DNA of 54,425 bases. Origin: Bacteroidota bacterium. Its GTDB lineage: Bacteria; Bacteroidota; Bacteroidia; UKL13-3. The notes below the pieces were generated by a model. The model saw nothing but the letters and a program-made list of their open reading frames with translations. It ran no database searches and was not told the DNA's origin. Shown here piece by piece: positions 1 to 8,174 of the stretch (the stretch's first letter is position 1; each line of letters begins with the position of its first letter). Location: NCBI GenBank assembly GCA_027487835.1, contig JAIYCU010000022.1, positions 1-54,425 on the forward strand, in the 5' to 3' direction. The position numbers and the translations under genes were made by a program.

Positions 1-132
1 GAAGGATGGAATGGTAGAGACTTTAACTCAGGTAAAGACTGCCAACAAGATGCGTATATCTATCAAATTAATGCCACCAGCTTTAGCGGTAAGAAATACA
101 ACTATAGTGGATCGGTGACCTTATTGAGATAA
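1..132 (+). CDS. C-terminal end of a T9SS type B (gliding-motility-associated) sorting-domain protein, partial
   Basis: The window opens inside a plus-strand gene whose last 43 codons are readable in frame 1 and end with TAA at 130-132. The piece starts EGWNGRDFNSGKD, has a Y-I-Y-Q-I core and ends SGSVTLLR. This matches the end of the type B (CHU_C/gliding motility-associated) C-terminal domain, which usually reads W-x-G, D-x-Y-x-Y, then G-x-V-T-L-I-R. Such domains direct export through the outer membrane by the type IX secretion system. The N-terminal cargo is outside the window, so the substrate or adhesive function is unknown. The gene converges on the rhodanese gene and shares a strong hairpin with it. 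Confidence 0.72.
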   Translation, partial: EGWNGRDFNSGKDCQQDAYIYQINATSFSGKKYNYSGSVTLLR

Positions 133-149
133 TTAACCAATTAATATTG

Positions 150-184
150 AAAAGGGGGTAGCTACCGAGTAGCTACCCCCTTTT
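150..184. terminator. Bidirectional intrinsic terminator
   Basis: A perfect 15-bp stem (150-164 with 170-184) closes a 5-nt CCGAG loop. The stem is A-rich on the left and T-rich on the right, so either RNA ends in a U-run. It separates the convergent T9SS cargo and rhodanese genes. Confidence 0.9.
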
Positions 185-189
185 ATTTT

Positions 190-807
190 TTAGGCTTTTG
201 TAAAAAGTGCTTTTGGTTCTTTTTGTATTTGCTCAAATCCGCCCCATACATTTTTAATATTGGTAAATCCATTTGCTTTTAAGTAACTGCAGGCTAGCAT
301 ACTTGTAGAGCCTTTTGTGCAATAGATAATTGTTTCTTGATTTTTATTTAAACTTTTACTTTTATTGGCCAATTCATTAATTGGTATGTTAATGGCATTA
401 TGCACTTTCCCTGCTTGGTATTTGCTTTCCGACCGCACATCTATAATTAAGGCCTTAGGATTGTGCAAGCTATCCAATACAAGTTCTTCACTTGATATGG
501 ATATTACCATATCAAAAGTTTTTAGATTTTGAGAATCGACAGGAAATACCCCAAGGATGTTTTTAATATTAAAAGTTTCTAGGTGTTGGAGGGATTCTGT
601 TTCAGTGCCAGGTTTGCAAATAATTATTGTTTCGTTTTGGGGGTTGATACAAGCTCCAATTTCTTTCCCTTTAGTTAAATTAAGACTTATGTTAAGGGCA
701 CCTTTAACGAAGCTGAGTTCAAAGAAATCTGGAAGTCGTGTATCTATGAGTTGCAAGTTTTGCTCATTTTGAACAGAGGCAAATGTTTCTGGTGTAAGAA
801 TATTCAT
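190..807 (-). CDS. Tandem rhodanese-domain protein (sulfurtransferase-like)
   Basis: A 205-residue protein with two rhodanese-like folds and no signal peptide, so probably cytoplasmic. Domain 1 spans about residues 5-85 with a candidate active-site Cys64 in the loop ICKPGTET. Domain 2 spans about 105-195 with the IDVR motif near 122 and Cys163 in the loop YCTKGSTS, followed by a WGG motif near the end. Rhodaneses carry sulfur as a Cys persulfide and pass it to thiols or cyanide. Tandem domains of this sort are often found attached to or beside metallo-beta-lactamase persulfide dioxygenases; no such partner lies here. Both candidate cysteines are present, so both domains may be active, but the physiological substrate is not shown by the sequence. 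Confidence 0.82.
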   Translation of the reverse strand: MNILTPETFASVQNEQNLQLIDTRLPDFFELSFVKGALNISLNLTKGKEIGACINPQNETIIICKPGTETESLQHLETFNIKNILGVFPVDSQNLKTFDMVISISSEELVLDSLHNPKALIIDVRSESKYQAGKVHNAINIPINELANKSKSLNKNQETIIYCTKGSTSMLACSYLKANGFTNIKNVWGGFEQIQKEPKALFTKA

Positions 808-914
808 GTGATAAAGAAAATTTTTGGCGAAGGTAAATGTTAACTTTTCATAATCCGCATCTCAAAACCTCTTAATTAGGTTTTAAAGATTCATAACCTA
901 ACGCCTTTTTTGTT

Positions 915-1604
915 TTACAACCGCTTTTTAGGTGTTGTACCAATGAAGTCTTTTAAGTAAAATGGCTCAAAAGTGCTTAGATTTTCAAAGTCTTGCAGTG
1001 CAAATTTTTTCTCTGCCAAGCTTGAAAGTCCACTAGCATTTAGTTTGATGTTTGGCAGGTGAAGTGTATTTTTAGGTCCTAAAAAATCTTTTGCTTTGTA
1101 TGAACCATTTCCAAAGTAAACTAATGTATGTTCGGGAAGTAAGTCATCAAAGGCATTTTCATGAAGAATGAGAGCATGTGTCTGGGTATGTGCTTCAAGT
1201 TTTTGCGTATAAACAGCCGTATATACTTCCATTCTTCTAGCGTTTATCATGGGTACTAAAAGCATATTTTCTTTAATTTCGGTTTGAACCAAAACGATGT
1301 TGCTAAGGCTTTGGAGCGTATTTATTGCAATAAGTGGGATATTTAATGCGAAACAAAATCCCTTAGCAGCAGAGGTACCCACTCTTAGTCCCGTATAACT
1401 TCCAGGTCCCATGCTTATGGCAATTGCATCTAGTTGAGAAAGCGTTTTTTGGCTTTCTTTCAGAATCTTATCCACCAAAACATGCAGCATGCTGGCGTGC
1501 ATATTTCCATTTTCTAGCCTGCTTTCGGCTAAGCATAAGCCGTTTAATGATAAACTAACCGAGCAAATCTCGGTAGCGGTTTCTATTGCAAGTATGAGTG
1601 CCAT
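915..1604 (-). CDS. tsaB: tRNA threonylcarbamoyladenosine biosynthesis protein TsaB
   Basis: A 229-residue ASKHA-fold protein. I place the start at 1604 (MALILAIETAT), because family members begin right at the LAIETS-type strand; the longer open frame upstream overlaps recJ and has no family similarity. The signature GPGSYTGLR lies at residues 66-74. TsaB pairs with TsaD and TsaE to attach threonylcarbamoyl to A37 of ANN-decoding tRNAs. It diverges from recJ with only 43 bases between the two start codons. A -7-like box (CAAAGGTA on plus, 1611-1618) sits directly upstream, which would make the transcript nearly leaderless. The gene contains one copy of the GGTTTGAACC decamer (1281-1290), coding V-Q-T. 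Confidence 0.93.
   Translation of the reverse strand: MALILAIETATEICSVSLSLNGLCLAESRLENGNMHASMLHVLVDKILKESQKTLSQLDAIAISMGPGSYTGLRVGTSAAKGFCFALNIPLIAINTLQSLSNIVLVQTEIKENMLLVPMINARRMEVYTAVYTQKLEAHTQTHALILHENAFDDLLPEHTLVYFGNGSYKAKDFLGPKNTLHLPNIKLNASGLSSLAEKKFALQDFENLSTFEPFYLKDFIGTTPKKRL
1281..1290 (+). repeat. GGTTTGAACC decamer, copy 1
   Basis: Exact match inside tsaB; on the coding strand it reads V-Q-T. Confidence 0.9.
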
Positions 1605-1610
1605 TCGGTT

Positions 1611-1618
1611 CAAAGGTA
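1611..1618 (-). promoter_or_regulatory. Putative -7 box for tsaB
   Basis: The minus strand reads TACCTTTG, matching the Bacteroidota -7 consensus TAnnTTTG. A TTG lies about 17 bases upstream (1636-1638). The expected start point is at or within a few bases of the tsaB ATG. Motif-based only. Confidence 0.45.
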
Positions 1619-1647
1619 ATTTTTTTTTACCTTGCCAATCCAATTTC

Positions 1648-3351
1648 ATGAGTAAACGCTGGATACCTAAAATAGAACCCGATAAAAATGTAGTAGAGGA
1701 TTTATCCAAAGCTATCAACTTAAACAAGATTTTAAGCGGTATTTTGGTGCAAAGAGGTATCAAAAATTTTGATGAAGCAAAGAAATTTTTTCGCCCACAA
1801 ATCACTGATTTGTATTCACCTTTCTTAATGAAAGGAATGCAAAAAGCCATAGAGCGAATTGATTTTGCCATTGATAATGGACAGAAAATTCTTATCTATG
1901 GTGATTATGACGTGGATGGCACAACAGCTGTATCTACAGTTTTTTCTTTTTTTAAGAGTAGATACGAACACCTAGATTTTTATATCCCAGATCGATATAC
2001 TGAGGGTTATGGTATTAGCTTTATGAGTATTGATTGGGCTAGTAATAATGGGTTTTCTTTAATCATTGCCTTGGATTGTGGCATTAAATCGGTTGATAAG
2101 GTTAGCTATGCGAATAGTAAAAAAGTTGATTTTATAATTTGCGATCACCATTTACCAAGTGATGAAATTCCTGCCGCTGTGGCTGTTCTTAATCCTAAAC
2201 AAAAGGATTGTAACTATCCTTTTAAGGAGTTATCAGGTTGCGGAATTGGTTATAAATTAATACAAGCTTTTGCAGAAGCACACCAAATTGAAAGTAAAGA
2301 GGTAGAAAGATTTTTAGATTTAGCGGCAGTAAGTGTGGCCTCCGATTTAGTTCCAATTTTAGATGAAAATAGGATTTTAGCCTTTCATGGACTTAAGCAG
2401 TTGAAAGAACAGCCCAATGATGGCTTAAAGGCATTACTAGAATCTTATCCTGATAAACCAGAGTTTACAGTTAATGATATTGTGTTTTTTATAGGGCCTA
2501 GAATTAATGCAGCAGGAAGAATTGCCGATGCAAAAGATTCAGTTAGATTAATGACAAACGTTGGCCTCGAAGAAACAAGAAAAATTGCCTATCAAGTAAA
2601 CCAGCATAATAATGAACGTAGGAGTTTCGACCAGAATATTACTGAACAAGCGCTCGAAATGGTTGAAAAGGATGCGGATTTTATCAATAGAAAAAGTACA
2701 GTTCTTTTTCATAGTGAGTGGCACAAAGGTGTAATTGGAATTGTAGCAAGTAGATTAATAGAAAAATATTATAGACCAACCATTATTCTTACAGAGTCTA
2801 ATGGCATGGCTACAGGTTCTGCGCGTTCTGTTGAGGGCTTTGATTTGTATTCTGCCATCGAATCTTGTGCAGATTTATTAGATCAATTTGGAGGGCATAC
2901 CCATGCTGCAGGTCTAACCATGAAGTTGGATAAGTTGCCAGAATTTAAGGAGCGCTTTGAAAGGATAGTTGCACATAATATTGTGGAACGAAGCCTTACG
3001 CCAGAGATTGAGTACGATATGGAAATTCCCTTGCGAACCATCACGCCTAAGTTCTATAATGTGCTAAAGCAATTTTCGCCTTTTGGTCCAGGTAACTTGA
3101 ATCCAGTTTTTATGAGTAAAAACGTTTGGGATGTTGGCGACGCAACCATAGTTGGTAATAACCATTTAAAACTTAGCATTACGCAAGAAGATGGTGGAAG
3201 AATTTTTAAAGCAATAGCTTTTGGCCTAGGCGAGTATTACGATAAAGTTTCGCAAGGCATAAGTTTTGATATTTGCTTTACCATAGAGGAGAACCACTTT
3301 AATGGCCATGTAAATCTCCAATTGAATATTAAGGATATACTATTCAAATAA
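1648..3351 (+). CDS. recJ: Single-stranded-DNA-specific exonuclease RecJ
   Basis: A 567-residue 5'-3' exonuclease of the DHH superfamily, acting in recombination, mismatch and base-excision repair. The start at 1648 (MSKRWIPKI) gives the usual family length and N-terminus; upstream ATG-like codons would run into tsaB. Manganese-binding motifs are visible: GDYDVDG at 85-91, DHH at 166-168, and the DHHA1 motif GGHTHAAG at 415-422. The C-terminal OB-like domain (about 450-567) is complete. It is divergent from tsaB and convergent with glyS, so it is probably transcribed alone. Nothing is missing or broken. Confidence 0.97.
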   Translation: MSKRWIPKIEPDKNVVEDLSKAINLNKILSGILVQRGIKNFDEAKKFFRPQITDLYSPFLMKGMQKAIERIDFAIDNGQKILIYGDYDVDGTTAVSTVFSFFKSRYEHLDFYIPDRYTEGYGISFMSIDWASNNGFSLIIALDCGIKSVDKVSYANSKKVDFIICDHHLPSDEIPAAVAVLNPKQKDCNYPFKELSGCGIGYKLIQAFAEAHQIESKEVERFLDLAAVSVASDLVPILDENRILAFHGLKQLKEQPNDGLKALLESYPDKPEFTVNDIVFFIGPRINAAGRIADAKDSVRLMTNVGLEETRKIAYQVNQHNNERRSFDQNITEQALEMVEKDADFINRKSTVLFHSEWHKGVIGIVASRLIEKYYRPTIILTESNGMATGSARSVEGFDLYSAIESCADLLDQFGGHTHAAGLTMKLDKLPEFKERFERIVAHNIVERSLTPEIEYDMEIPLRTITPKFYNVLKQFSPFGPGNLNPVFMSKNVWDVGDATIVGNNHLKLSITQEDGGRIFKAIAFGLGEYYDKVSQGISFDICFTIEENHFNGHVNLQLNIKDILFK

Positions 3352-3356
3352 AATAT

Positions 3357-3390
3357 TTGGTGCATCTAAGTCTATACAAAGATGCACCAA
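3357..3390. terminator. Hairpin between convergent recJ and glyS
   Basis: An 11-bp perfect stem (3357-3367 with 3380-3390) closes a 12-nt loop. There is no strong T-run on either side, so it may be a weak terminator or an RNA 3'-end stabiliser. Confidence 0.5.
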
Positions 3391-3405
3391 TAGACAATTG
3401 ATTGC

Positions 3406-4875
3406 TTAGTTCAAAAGTTTGGACCAGGACACCTCAGAAGCCAAAATAGATTTTAGCTGTTCAAAGCTTATTCTTTCTTGTTGCATAGTATCTCTGTAAC
3501 GAATGGTTATGGTTTTATCTTCTAATGTTTGATGGTCGATGGTAATACAAAATGGGGTACCCAATGCATCTTGCCTTCTGTATCTTTTTCCAATGGCATC
3601 TTTTTCTTCATAGAAGCAATTGTATTCTAGCTTTAGCGACTGCATTATTTCTCTCGCAATCTCTGGCAAACCATCTTTCTTCATTAATGGAAGCACTGCA
3701 ACTTTATAAGGCGCTAGGATAGCAGGCAAACGCAATACCACGCGTGTGTCTTTTTTATCCCCTTCGCCCACTTCTTCCTCTTGGTAACAAGCGCAAAGGG
3801 TAGAAAGGAATAGTCTATCTAGTCCAATAGAAGTTTCAATTACATAGGGAATATAGTTACCATACGCTTTGCCATTTTCATCTAGGTCGGCATCAAAATA
3901 CTGTAATTTCTTTCCGCTATGTTCTTGGTGATTTCTTAGGTCAAAATCGGTGCGGCTATGGATTCCTTCCATTTCTTTGAAGCCAAAAGGGAAGTTGAAT
4001 TCTATATCAACTGCAGCAACTGCATAATGCGCGGGTTTAACATGGTCGTGGAATCGATATTTTTCTGAACCAAACCCAAGTTTTTGATGCCATTTCATGC
4101 GCGCATCTTTCCAGTATTCATACCATTGTTTTTGGGTACCTGGGCGAACAAAAAACTGCATTTCCATTTGCTCAAATTCACGCATGCGCATAATAAATTG
4201 TCGAGCAATGATTTCATTTCTAAAGGCTTTTCCTGTTTGGGCAATACCAAAGGGAATTTTCATTCTACCTGTTTTTTGTATATTTAAGAAGTTTACAAAA
4301 ATACCTTGGGCTGTTTCTGGCCTTAGGTATATTTTATCGGCTTCTTCTGCCATAGCGCCCATTTCAGTAGAAAACATCAGATTAAATTGGCGCACATCTG
4401 TCCAATTTCTTGTGCCACTAATTGGGCAGGCAATTTCATGTTGAATTATCAGGGCTTTTAGTTGGGCCAAGTCGTTATCAACTATTGCCGCATCCAATGC
4501 AACCTGTAATTCTTCAGCCTTGGCAGTTTTGCCATCTTTTTCATAACGAGAAATTTTGTCTTCTAAGAGATTATCTGCTCTATATCTTTTTTTTGAATCT
4601 TTGTTATCGATCATTGGGTCAGAAAACCCATCGATGTGACCACTGGCTTTCCAAGTTTTGGGATGCATAAAAATTGCCGCATCAATACCCACAATATTTT
4701 CGTGCATTTGCACCATAGATTTCCACCAATATTGCCTTAAGTTGTTTTTAAGTTCAACCCCATTTTGACCATAATCATAAACGGCTCCAAGCCCATCATA
4801 AATTTCGCTAGAGGGAAAAACAAATCCATACTCTTTGGCATGGGAAACTACTTTTTTAAATAAATCGTCACTCAT
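3406..4875 (-). CDS. glyS: Glycyl-tRNA synthetase (homodimeric, class II)
   Basis: A 489-residue single-chain glycine-tRNA ligase of the alpha2 type shared by many Bacteroidota, archaea and eukaryotes, not the alpha2beta2 type of Escherichia coli. The N-terminus has the glycine-specific FPSSEIYDGLGAVYDYG segment (20-36). LRPETAQG is at 184-191, motif 2 FRNE at 218-221, REFEQME at 232-238, motif 3-like GLDRL near 350, and a C-terminal anticodon-binding domain follows from about 385. It charges tRNA-Gly with glycine using ATP. It lies downstream of gcvH on the same strand, but a terminator separates them. One GGTTCAAACC copy sits 16 bases before its start codon. Confidence 0.97.
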   Translation of the reverse strand: MSDDLFKKVVSHAKEYGFVFPSSEIYDGLGAVYDYGQNGVELKNNLRQYWWKSMVQMHENIVGIDAAIFMHPKTWKASGHIDGFSDPMIDNKDSKKRYRADNLLEDKISRYEKDGKTAKAEELQVALDAAIVDNDLAQLKALIIQHEIACPISGTRNWTDVRQFNLMFSTEMGAMAEEADKIYLRPETAQGIFVNFLNIQKTGRMKIPFGIAQTGKAFRNEIIARQFIMRMREFEQMEMQFFVRPGTQKQWYEYWKDARMKWHQKLGFGSEKYRFHDHVKPAHYAVAAVDIEFNFPFGFKEMEGIHSRTDFDLRNHQEHSGKKLQYFDADLDENGKAYGNYIPYVIETSIGLDRLFLSTLCACYQEEEVGEGDKKDTRVVLRLPAILAPYKVAVLPLMKKDGLPEIAREIMQSLKLEYNCFYEEKDAIGKRYRRQDALGTPFCITIDHQTLEDKTITIRYRDTMQQERISFEQLKSILASEVSWSKLLN

Positions 4876-4890
4876 TGTGGTGCGAAATTA

Positions 4891-4900
4891 GGTTCAAACC
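4891..4900 (-). repeat. GGTTTGAACC decamer, copy 2
   Basis: Intergenic copy reading GGTTCAAACC on plus, 16 bases upstream of the glyS start codon. Confidence 0.9.
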
Positions 4901-4902
4901 GA

Positions 4903-4938
4903 CACAAAAAAAAGCCGATTCATTATTGAATCGGCTTT
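4903..4938 (-). terminator. Intrinsic terminator of gcvH
   Basis: A 12-bp perfect stem (4911-4922 with 4927-4938) with a TTAT loop. On the minus strand it runs into a T-rich tract (the plus-strand A-run at 4905-4913), so it ends gcvH transcripts. Confidence 0.88.
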
Positions 4939-4956
4939 CTAAAATTTTACAAGTGA

Positions 4957-5334
4957 TTAGTGTACTAACCCTTGGTATGCTTCTGCACTCATTAGGCCTT
5001 CAATTTCTGAAGGATTGCTAATGCTGCATTTTATCATCCAGCCGTCGCCATATGGGTCTGAGTTAACTAATTCTGGTGCGCCATCTAGTTGGGCATTTAA
5101 CTCAAGAACTTCACCTGTTAGTGGCATGAACAAATCGCTCACAGTTTTAACAGCTTCTACTGTTCCAAATACCTCGTGTTGCGCTATATTTTTGCCTTTT
5201 GAAGGAATGTCAACATACACGATGTCGCCTAATTCTTTTTGTGCAAAATCGGTGATGCCGATGTAGGCTACGTCGCCTTCTACTCTAACCCACTCGTGGT
5301 CTTTCGTGTAGTAAAGATTTGATGGAAAATTCAT
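4957..5334 (-). CDS. gcvH: Glycine cleavage system H protein
   Basis: A 125-residue lipoyl carrier protein of normal length. The lipoyl-lysine is predicted at K63 in the motif [11 protein letters not shown]. It shuttles the aminomethyl group between the P, T and L proteins of the glycine cleavage complex, producing CO2, NH3 and methylene-tetrahydrofolate. The other gcv genes are not in the window. It neighbours glycyl-tRNA synthetase, a plausible glycine-related pairing, but its own terminator separates the two. A GGTTTGAACC copy lies 31 bases upstream of the start. Confidence 0.97.
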   Translation of the reverse strand: MNFPSNLYYTKDHEWVRVEGDVAYIGITDFAQKELGDIVYVDIPSKGKNIAQHEVFGTVEAVKTVSDLFMPLTGEVLELNAQLDGAPELVNSDPYGDGWMIKCSISNPSEIEGLMSAEAYQGLVH

Positions 5335-5364
5335 TTGTATGCTTTTAATTTTGTTGCAAAATAC

Positions 5365-5374
5365 GGTTTGAACC
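5365..5374 (+). repeat. GGTTTGAACC decamer, copy 3
   Basis: Intergenic copy 31 bases upstream of the gcvH start codon, between gcvH and the lycopene cyclase gene. Confidence 0.9.
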
Positions 5375-5391
5375 CAATAAAAAAAATGAGT

Positions 5392-6069
5392 TTATTTAGT
5401 TTTTAAGTACTCTAAAACACTTATGGGCAATAAGAGGCAGGTGAGCGCATAAATGGTATCTTCTATAGGAATGGTTATAAGTCTTAAGCCAATAATATCT
5501 TCTGGGTTATACCAAACTACAGGTTTAGTTGTAAGAGCACCTGTTAACACACCATTTACTAAGAAAAATGGAACAAGGTGTACAAAATAGGCAAACCAAA
5601 AATAGCCCATGTAAGTTGTTTTAAACCAAAACTGATGGAGCAATAGTAAAATGAGGGCAATACCTAAGTTTACAAGCGTATAGGTTTTGTCCCAATAAAA
5701 AATTATTCCCATAAGGCACAGGAAAATAAAGGTATAATTGAAATAAGCAGTTTTGGATTTCCACCAATTGTCTGAAAAATATGCTTTTAAGCAGGCATAT
5801 ATAAAAATAGAAGCGTAGGGAACCACTACAAAAAAACTCCATTCTTCAATGGGTAAATGAAGCCATCTAATTGGCCAAACATAGTCTTCATTAAAGGCCC
5901 AAACATTGTTTATCGTAAACCAACTATCCCATAACACAAATAGAATCATATTTACAGCAATGCCTGCAAATAACCTTGGCCACCATTTATAAAAAGCAAC
6001 TTTTTTGTCGAAGCTTAGAGCCAAGGGCCCTACTATTGAGCCTAACATTAACCATGCGTATAGGGTCAT
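5392..6069 (-). CDS. crtY: Lycopene beta-cyclase, fused CrtYc-CrtYd type
   Basis: A 225-residue integral membrane protein with about seven hydrophobic helices. Two copies of the lycopene-cyclase-domain motif are visible: PIEEWSFF at 73-80 and PIEDTIY at 201-207. This is the pattern of fused CrtYc-CrtYd cyclases found in Bacteroidota, archaea and actinobacteria, not the flavoprotein CrtY or CrtL types. It closes one or both psi ends of lycopene to beta rings in the cytoplasmic membrane. The start overlaps the crtZ stop by four bases (6066-6069), which indicates translational coupling. The phytoene synthase and desaturase genes are not in the window. Confidence 0.9.
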   Translation of the reverse strand: MTLYAWLMLGSIVGPLALSFDKKVAFYKWWPRLFAGIAVNMILFVLWDSWFTINNVWAFNEDYVWPIRWLHLPIEEWSFFVVVPYASIFIYACLKAYFSDNWWKSKTAYFNYTFIFLCLMGIIFYWDKTYTLVNLGIALILLLLHQFWFKTTYMGYFWFAYFVHLVPFFLVNGVLTGALTTKPVVWYNPEDIIGLRLITIPIEDTIYALTCLLLPISVLEYLKTK

Positions 6070-6539
6070 TTACTTGTATTTGGATCTTTCCAATATTTAA
6101 TAGGAACAATAAGCATCCCAAAGTTTTCTCCTTTTTCTTTGCCTAGGTGTTTGTGATGCATTTTATGCGCCCTTCTAATAGAGCGTACATATCTATTATT
6201 CCAATGGGTCCAAATTTTAAAGCGTTGATGAATGATGATATCATGAACCAAAAAGTAACACAATCCATAAAGTGAAATTCCAATTCCAATAAACAACCTA
6301 AAATCTTGGTTCATTAGCCCTGTGATATAGCAATAAGCGCTTGGAACAGCAAAAATGAGAAAGAAGGCATCATTTTTTTCAAAGAATCCTGGCTCCACCT
6401 GATGATGGTCTTTGTGCAAGAACCATAAGAAGCCGTGCATTGCAAATTTATGGGTAAACCAAGCCATAAACTCCATAAATAAAAAAGTGCCTAGCACCAC
6501 TAGAATGTTTATCATCATACCTTTTTGAACAATCAGCAA
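6066..6539 (-). CDS. crtZ: Beta-carotene 3-hydroxylase (fatty acid hydroxylase superfamily)
   Basis: A 157-residue membrane di-iron hydroxylase. All four histidine clusters are present: H30-x4-H35, H42-x2-H45-H46, H99-x4-H104 and H125-x2-H128-H129. It adds 3-hydroxyl groups to beta-ionone rings. Translation may begin at M1 or at M8/M9, because the first conserved helix starts near residue 10. It is followed by crtY with a 4-base overlap and preceded by cruF by 52 bases, so the three carotenoid genes are probably one unit. Confidence 0.92.
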   Translation of the reverse strand: MLIVQKGMMINILVVLGTFLFMEFMAWFTHKFAMHGFLWFLHKDHHQVEPGFFEKNDAFFLIFAVPSAYCYITGLMNQDFRLFIGIGISLYGLCYFLVHDIIIHQRFKIWTHWNNRYVRSIRRAHKMHHKHLGKEKGENFGMLIVPIKYWKDPNTSK

Positions 6540-6591
6540 TAATAAATGTTTCTATTTAGTATTTGTTTGCCGAGCAAAACATAGATTTATG

Positions 6592-7323
6592 CTAAAGTGT
6601 TAAGTTAAGAATCGAAAAAAATCCAATTTGAATGAGGTAAACCCTCCATCCAATTGGATTATCAGAGATGAGTCCGCTTTTAATAAGCCAAAAGCAAAAC
6701 ATAAAGCCAAAGAAAAACCAAGCAGTATAATTTTGAATTGGAACTACAAGGTTTTCGAAAGCCCAAAAATCTAATTTTGGGGCAATAGGTTCAATTAAAA
6801 AATCTAATAAAACCATTAAAAGGGCGCCAATTCCTGCTGCACTTAGTGCATTAAGTTTTATATTTAACTTTTTACTTACGGTTTGAACCAAATGGAGACT
6901 ACTATAAACAACGATGATCCAATTGACGCCGATAAGTAGAGGCGTATTTCCAATTTTTTGTCCCAAAGCATCGCCGTATTTATATTTTCCAAATATTAAC
7001 CCAGTGTTTACCCCAGCATATTCTAAGGTAAAAGATGCAAAGAATAAAAAGCAAAGTAATACATAAAAGAAAGTATCTTTTTTGGGATGGAGCCATAAGG
7101 TGGCTATAAGCGTAAGCAAAAGGTTAAAGGGTGTTAGCTTAGCAAATTCAATAGGATTTATGCTTATTCCAATTGCACCAATTGTGTAGAAGATTAACAG
7201 TATAACACTTATTATTAAAGTGTTTTTTGACTTATCGCGTAAAAATTTAAACATGATATAACTAATAAACACAAATAAGACATCTAACAGTTTTGAATCT
7301 AGGCTATTATTTAATTTTAGCAA
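6592..7323 (-). CDS. cruF: Carotenoid 1,2-hydratase, CruF family (DUF422)
   Basis: A 243-residue membrane protein with about seven transmembrane helices. The central segment FGKYKYGD, then GNTPLLIGVNW, is characteristic of the CruF/DUF422 family of carotenoid biosynthesis proteins. CruF adds water to the psi end of gamma-carotene-type or acyclic carotenoids, giving a 1'-hydroxyl. The start is uncertain: 7323 overlaps the upstream gene by 17 bases, while M24 at 7254 would give a 220-residue protein with no overlap. Next to crtZ and crtY, this suggests a monocyclic hydroxylated carotenoid of the saproxanthin or myxol type. A GGTTTGAACC copy lies inside the gene. Confidence 0.85.
   Translation of the reverse strand: MLKLNNSLDSKLLDVLFVFISYIMFKFLRDKSKNTLIISVILLIFYTIGAIGISINPIEFAKLTPFNLLLTLIATLWLHPKKDTFFYVLLCFLFFASFTLEYAGVNTGLIFGKYKYGDALGQKIGNTPLLIGVNWIIVVYSSLHLVQTVSKKLNIKLNALSAAGIGALLMVLLDFLIEPIAPKLDFWAFENLVVPIQNYTAWFFFGFMFCFWLIKSGLISDNPIGWRVYLIQIGFFSILNLTL
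6890..6899 (+). repeat. GGTTTGAACC decamer, copy 4
   Basis: Exact match inside cruF, reading V-Q-T on the coding strand. Confidence 0.9.
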
Positions 7324-8131
7324 TCATTGGATTTTTTGACCCCTTGATTTTGGTAATTTCTGCTTTAACAGAACCTACAAAAATATCACTTTCTACCATC
7401 AGCGGAATTTTATTTTCGTCATCAGATACCCATAAAGTAAGTGCTTCTTCGTCTTTAAACACACGGCCTTTTAGTAATTGTGGCTTAATAACAAGTGCTT
7501 TAAAGGTTCCTGCATCAGTTTTTATGATTGCTCTTTTTACAAACTTGAATCTAAGCTGGTAATTTTCTGCATCCATATAAAAATTAACTGGAAAAACATC
7601 TCCGATTTTTGCATTGCTCATGTCAGTGGTGCGTGCAAAATAAATTGCAGAAACAATATCTTGGGTTTGCTCTTGGATTTCAACCTTGCCTCTTTTGCTT
7701 GAGGCAAATCCATTTTGTTGGTCAAACAAAATAAAGTCGCTGTCAGCATATCCGCCTTCTTTTACTTTTTTAATACATTTCCAAGGAATGATTGCCAGTT
7801 CATCCACATAGCTTTCATATTCATCTCTAACCTTAAACATGGCATCCACAAGGCCGGCAGATTTACCACTAACCTTAATATGAAAAGTTTTTCTTCCGTT
7901 TATTTCAACAGGGTTATCATTTATCACAAACTCGCAATTCCCAGCGCTCATTGGTCCATAATGGATTCTATAAGTTAGCTTTTCTCCATAGGTAAATGCA
8001 GTATTATTGATACTTTTAATTTCATAAGGTTTAGTTTTGTCACTTTTAGTTTCTGGTTTTTCTAGTGCTAATACTGAACTAGCAAAACCTGCTAATCCAA
8101 TCATACCAAATAAAAATATCTTGCTTTTCAT
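7307..8131 (-). CDS. DUF3108 domain-containing exported protein
   Basis: A 274-residue protein with a signal peptide (MKSKIFLFGMIGLAGFASS, then VLA), so exported to the periplasm. I start it at 8131, since upstream codons lack a signal. The mature part begins TYGEKLTYRIHYGPMSAG near residue 45, the hallmark opening of DUF3108 proteins, and continues with a beta-rich body including the typical LWVSDDENKIPL segment near 240. Function is unknown in the family; a lipid- or carrier-binding beta sheet is a guess. Its 3' end overlaps the 5' end of the long cruF reading frame. Confidence 0.83.
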   Translation of the reverse strand: MKSKIFLFGMIGLAGFASSVLALEKPETKSDKTKPYEIKSINNTAFTYGEKLTYRIHYGPMSAGNCEFVINDNPVEINGRKTFHIKVSGKSAGLVDAMFKVRDEYESYVDELAIIPWKCIKKVKEGGYADSDFILFDQQNGFASSKRGKVEIQEQTQDIVSAIYFARTTDMSNAKIGDVFPVNFYMDAENYQLRFKFVKRAIIKTDAGTFKALVIKPQLLKGRVFKDEEALTLWVSDDENKIPLMVESDIFVGSVKAEITKIKGSKNPMIAKIK

Positions 8132-8174
8132 AATACTTGAGTTGTGCAAACCATATACCAAAATTGAAATTTTC

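Noticed and set aside
1489-1647. Longer N-terminal extension of RecJ and matching extension of TsaB upstream of 1604
   Set aside because: The extensions are antisense to each other's real genes and carry no family sequence; the starts at 1648 and 1604 match known protein ends.
4097-4670. Open frames of 67-115 codons on the plus strand opposite glyS
   Set aside because: They are fully inside a conserved gene on the other strand, have no signal or promoter, and look like shadow frames.
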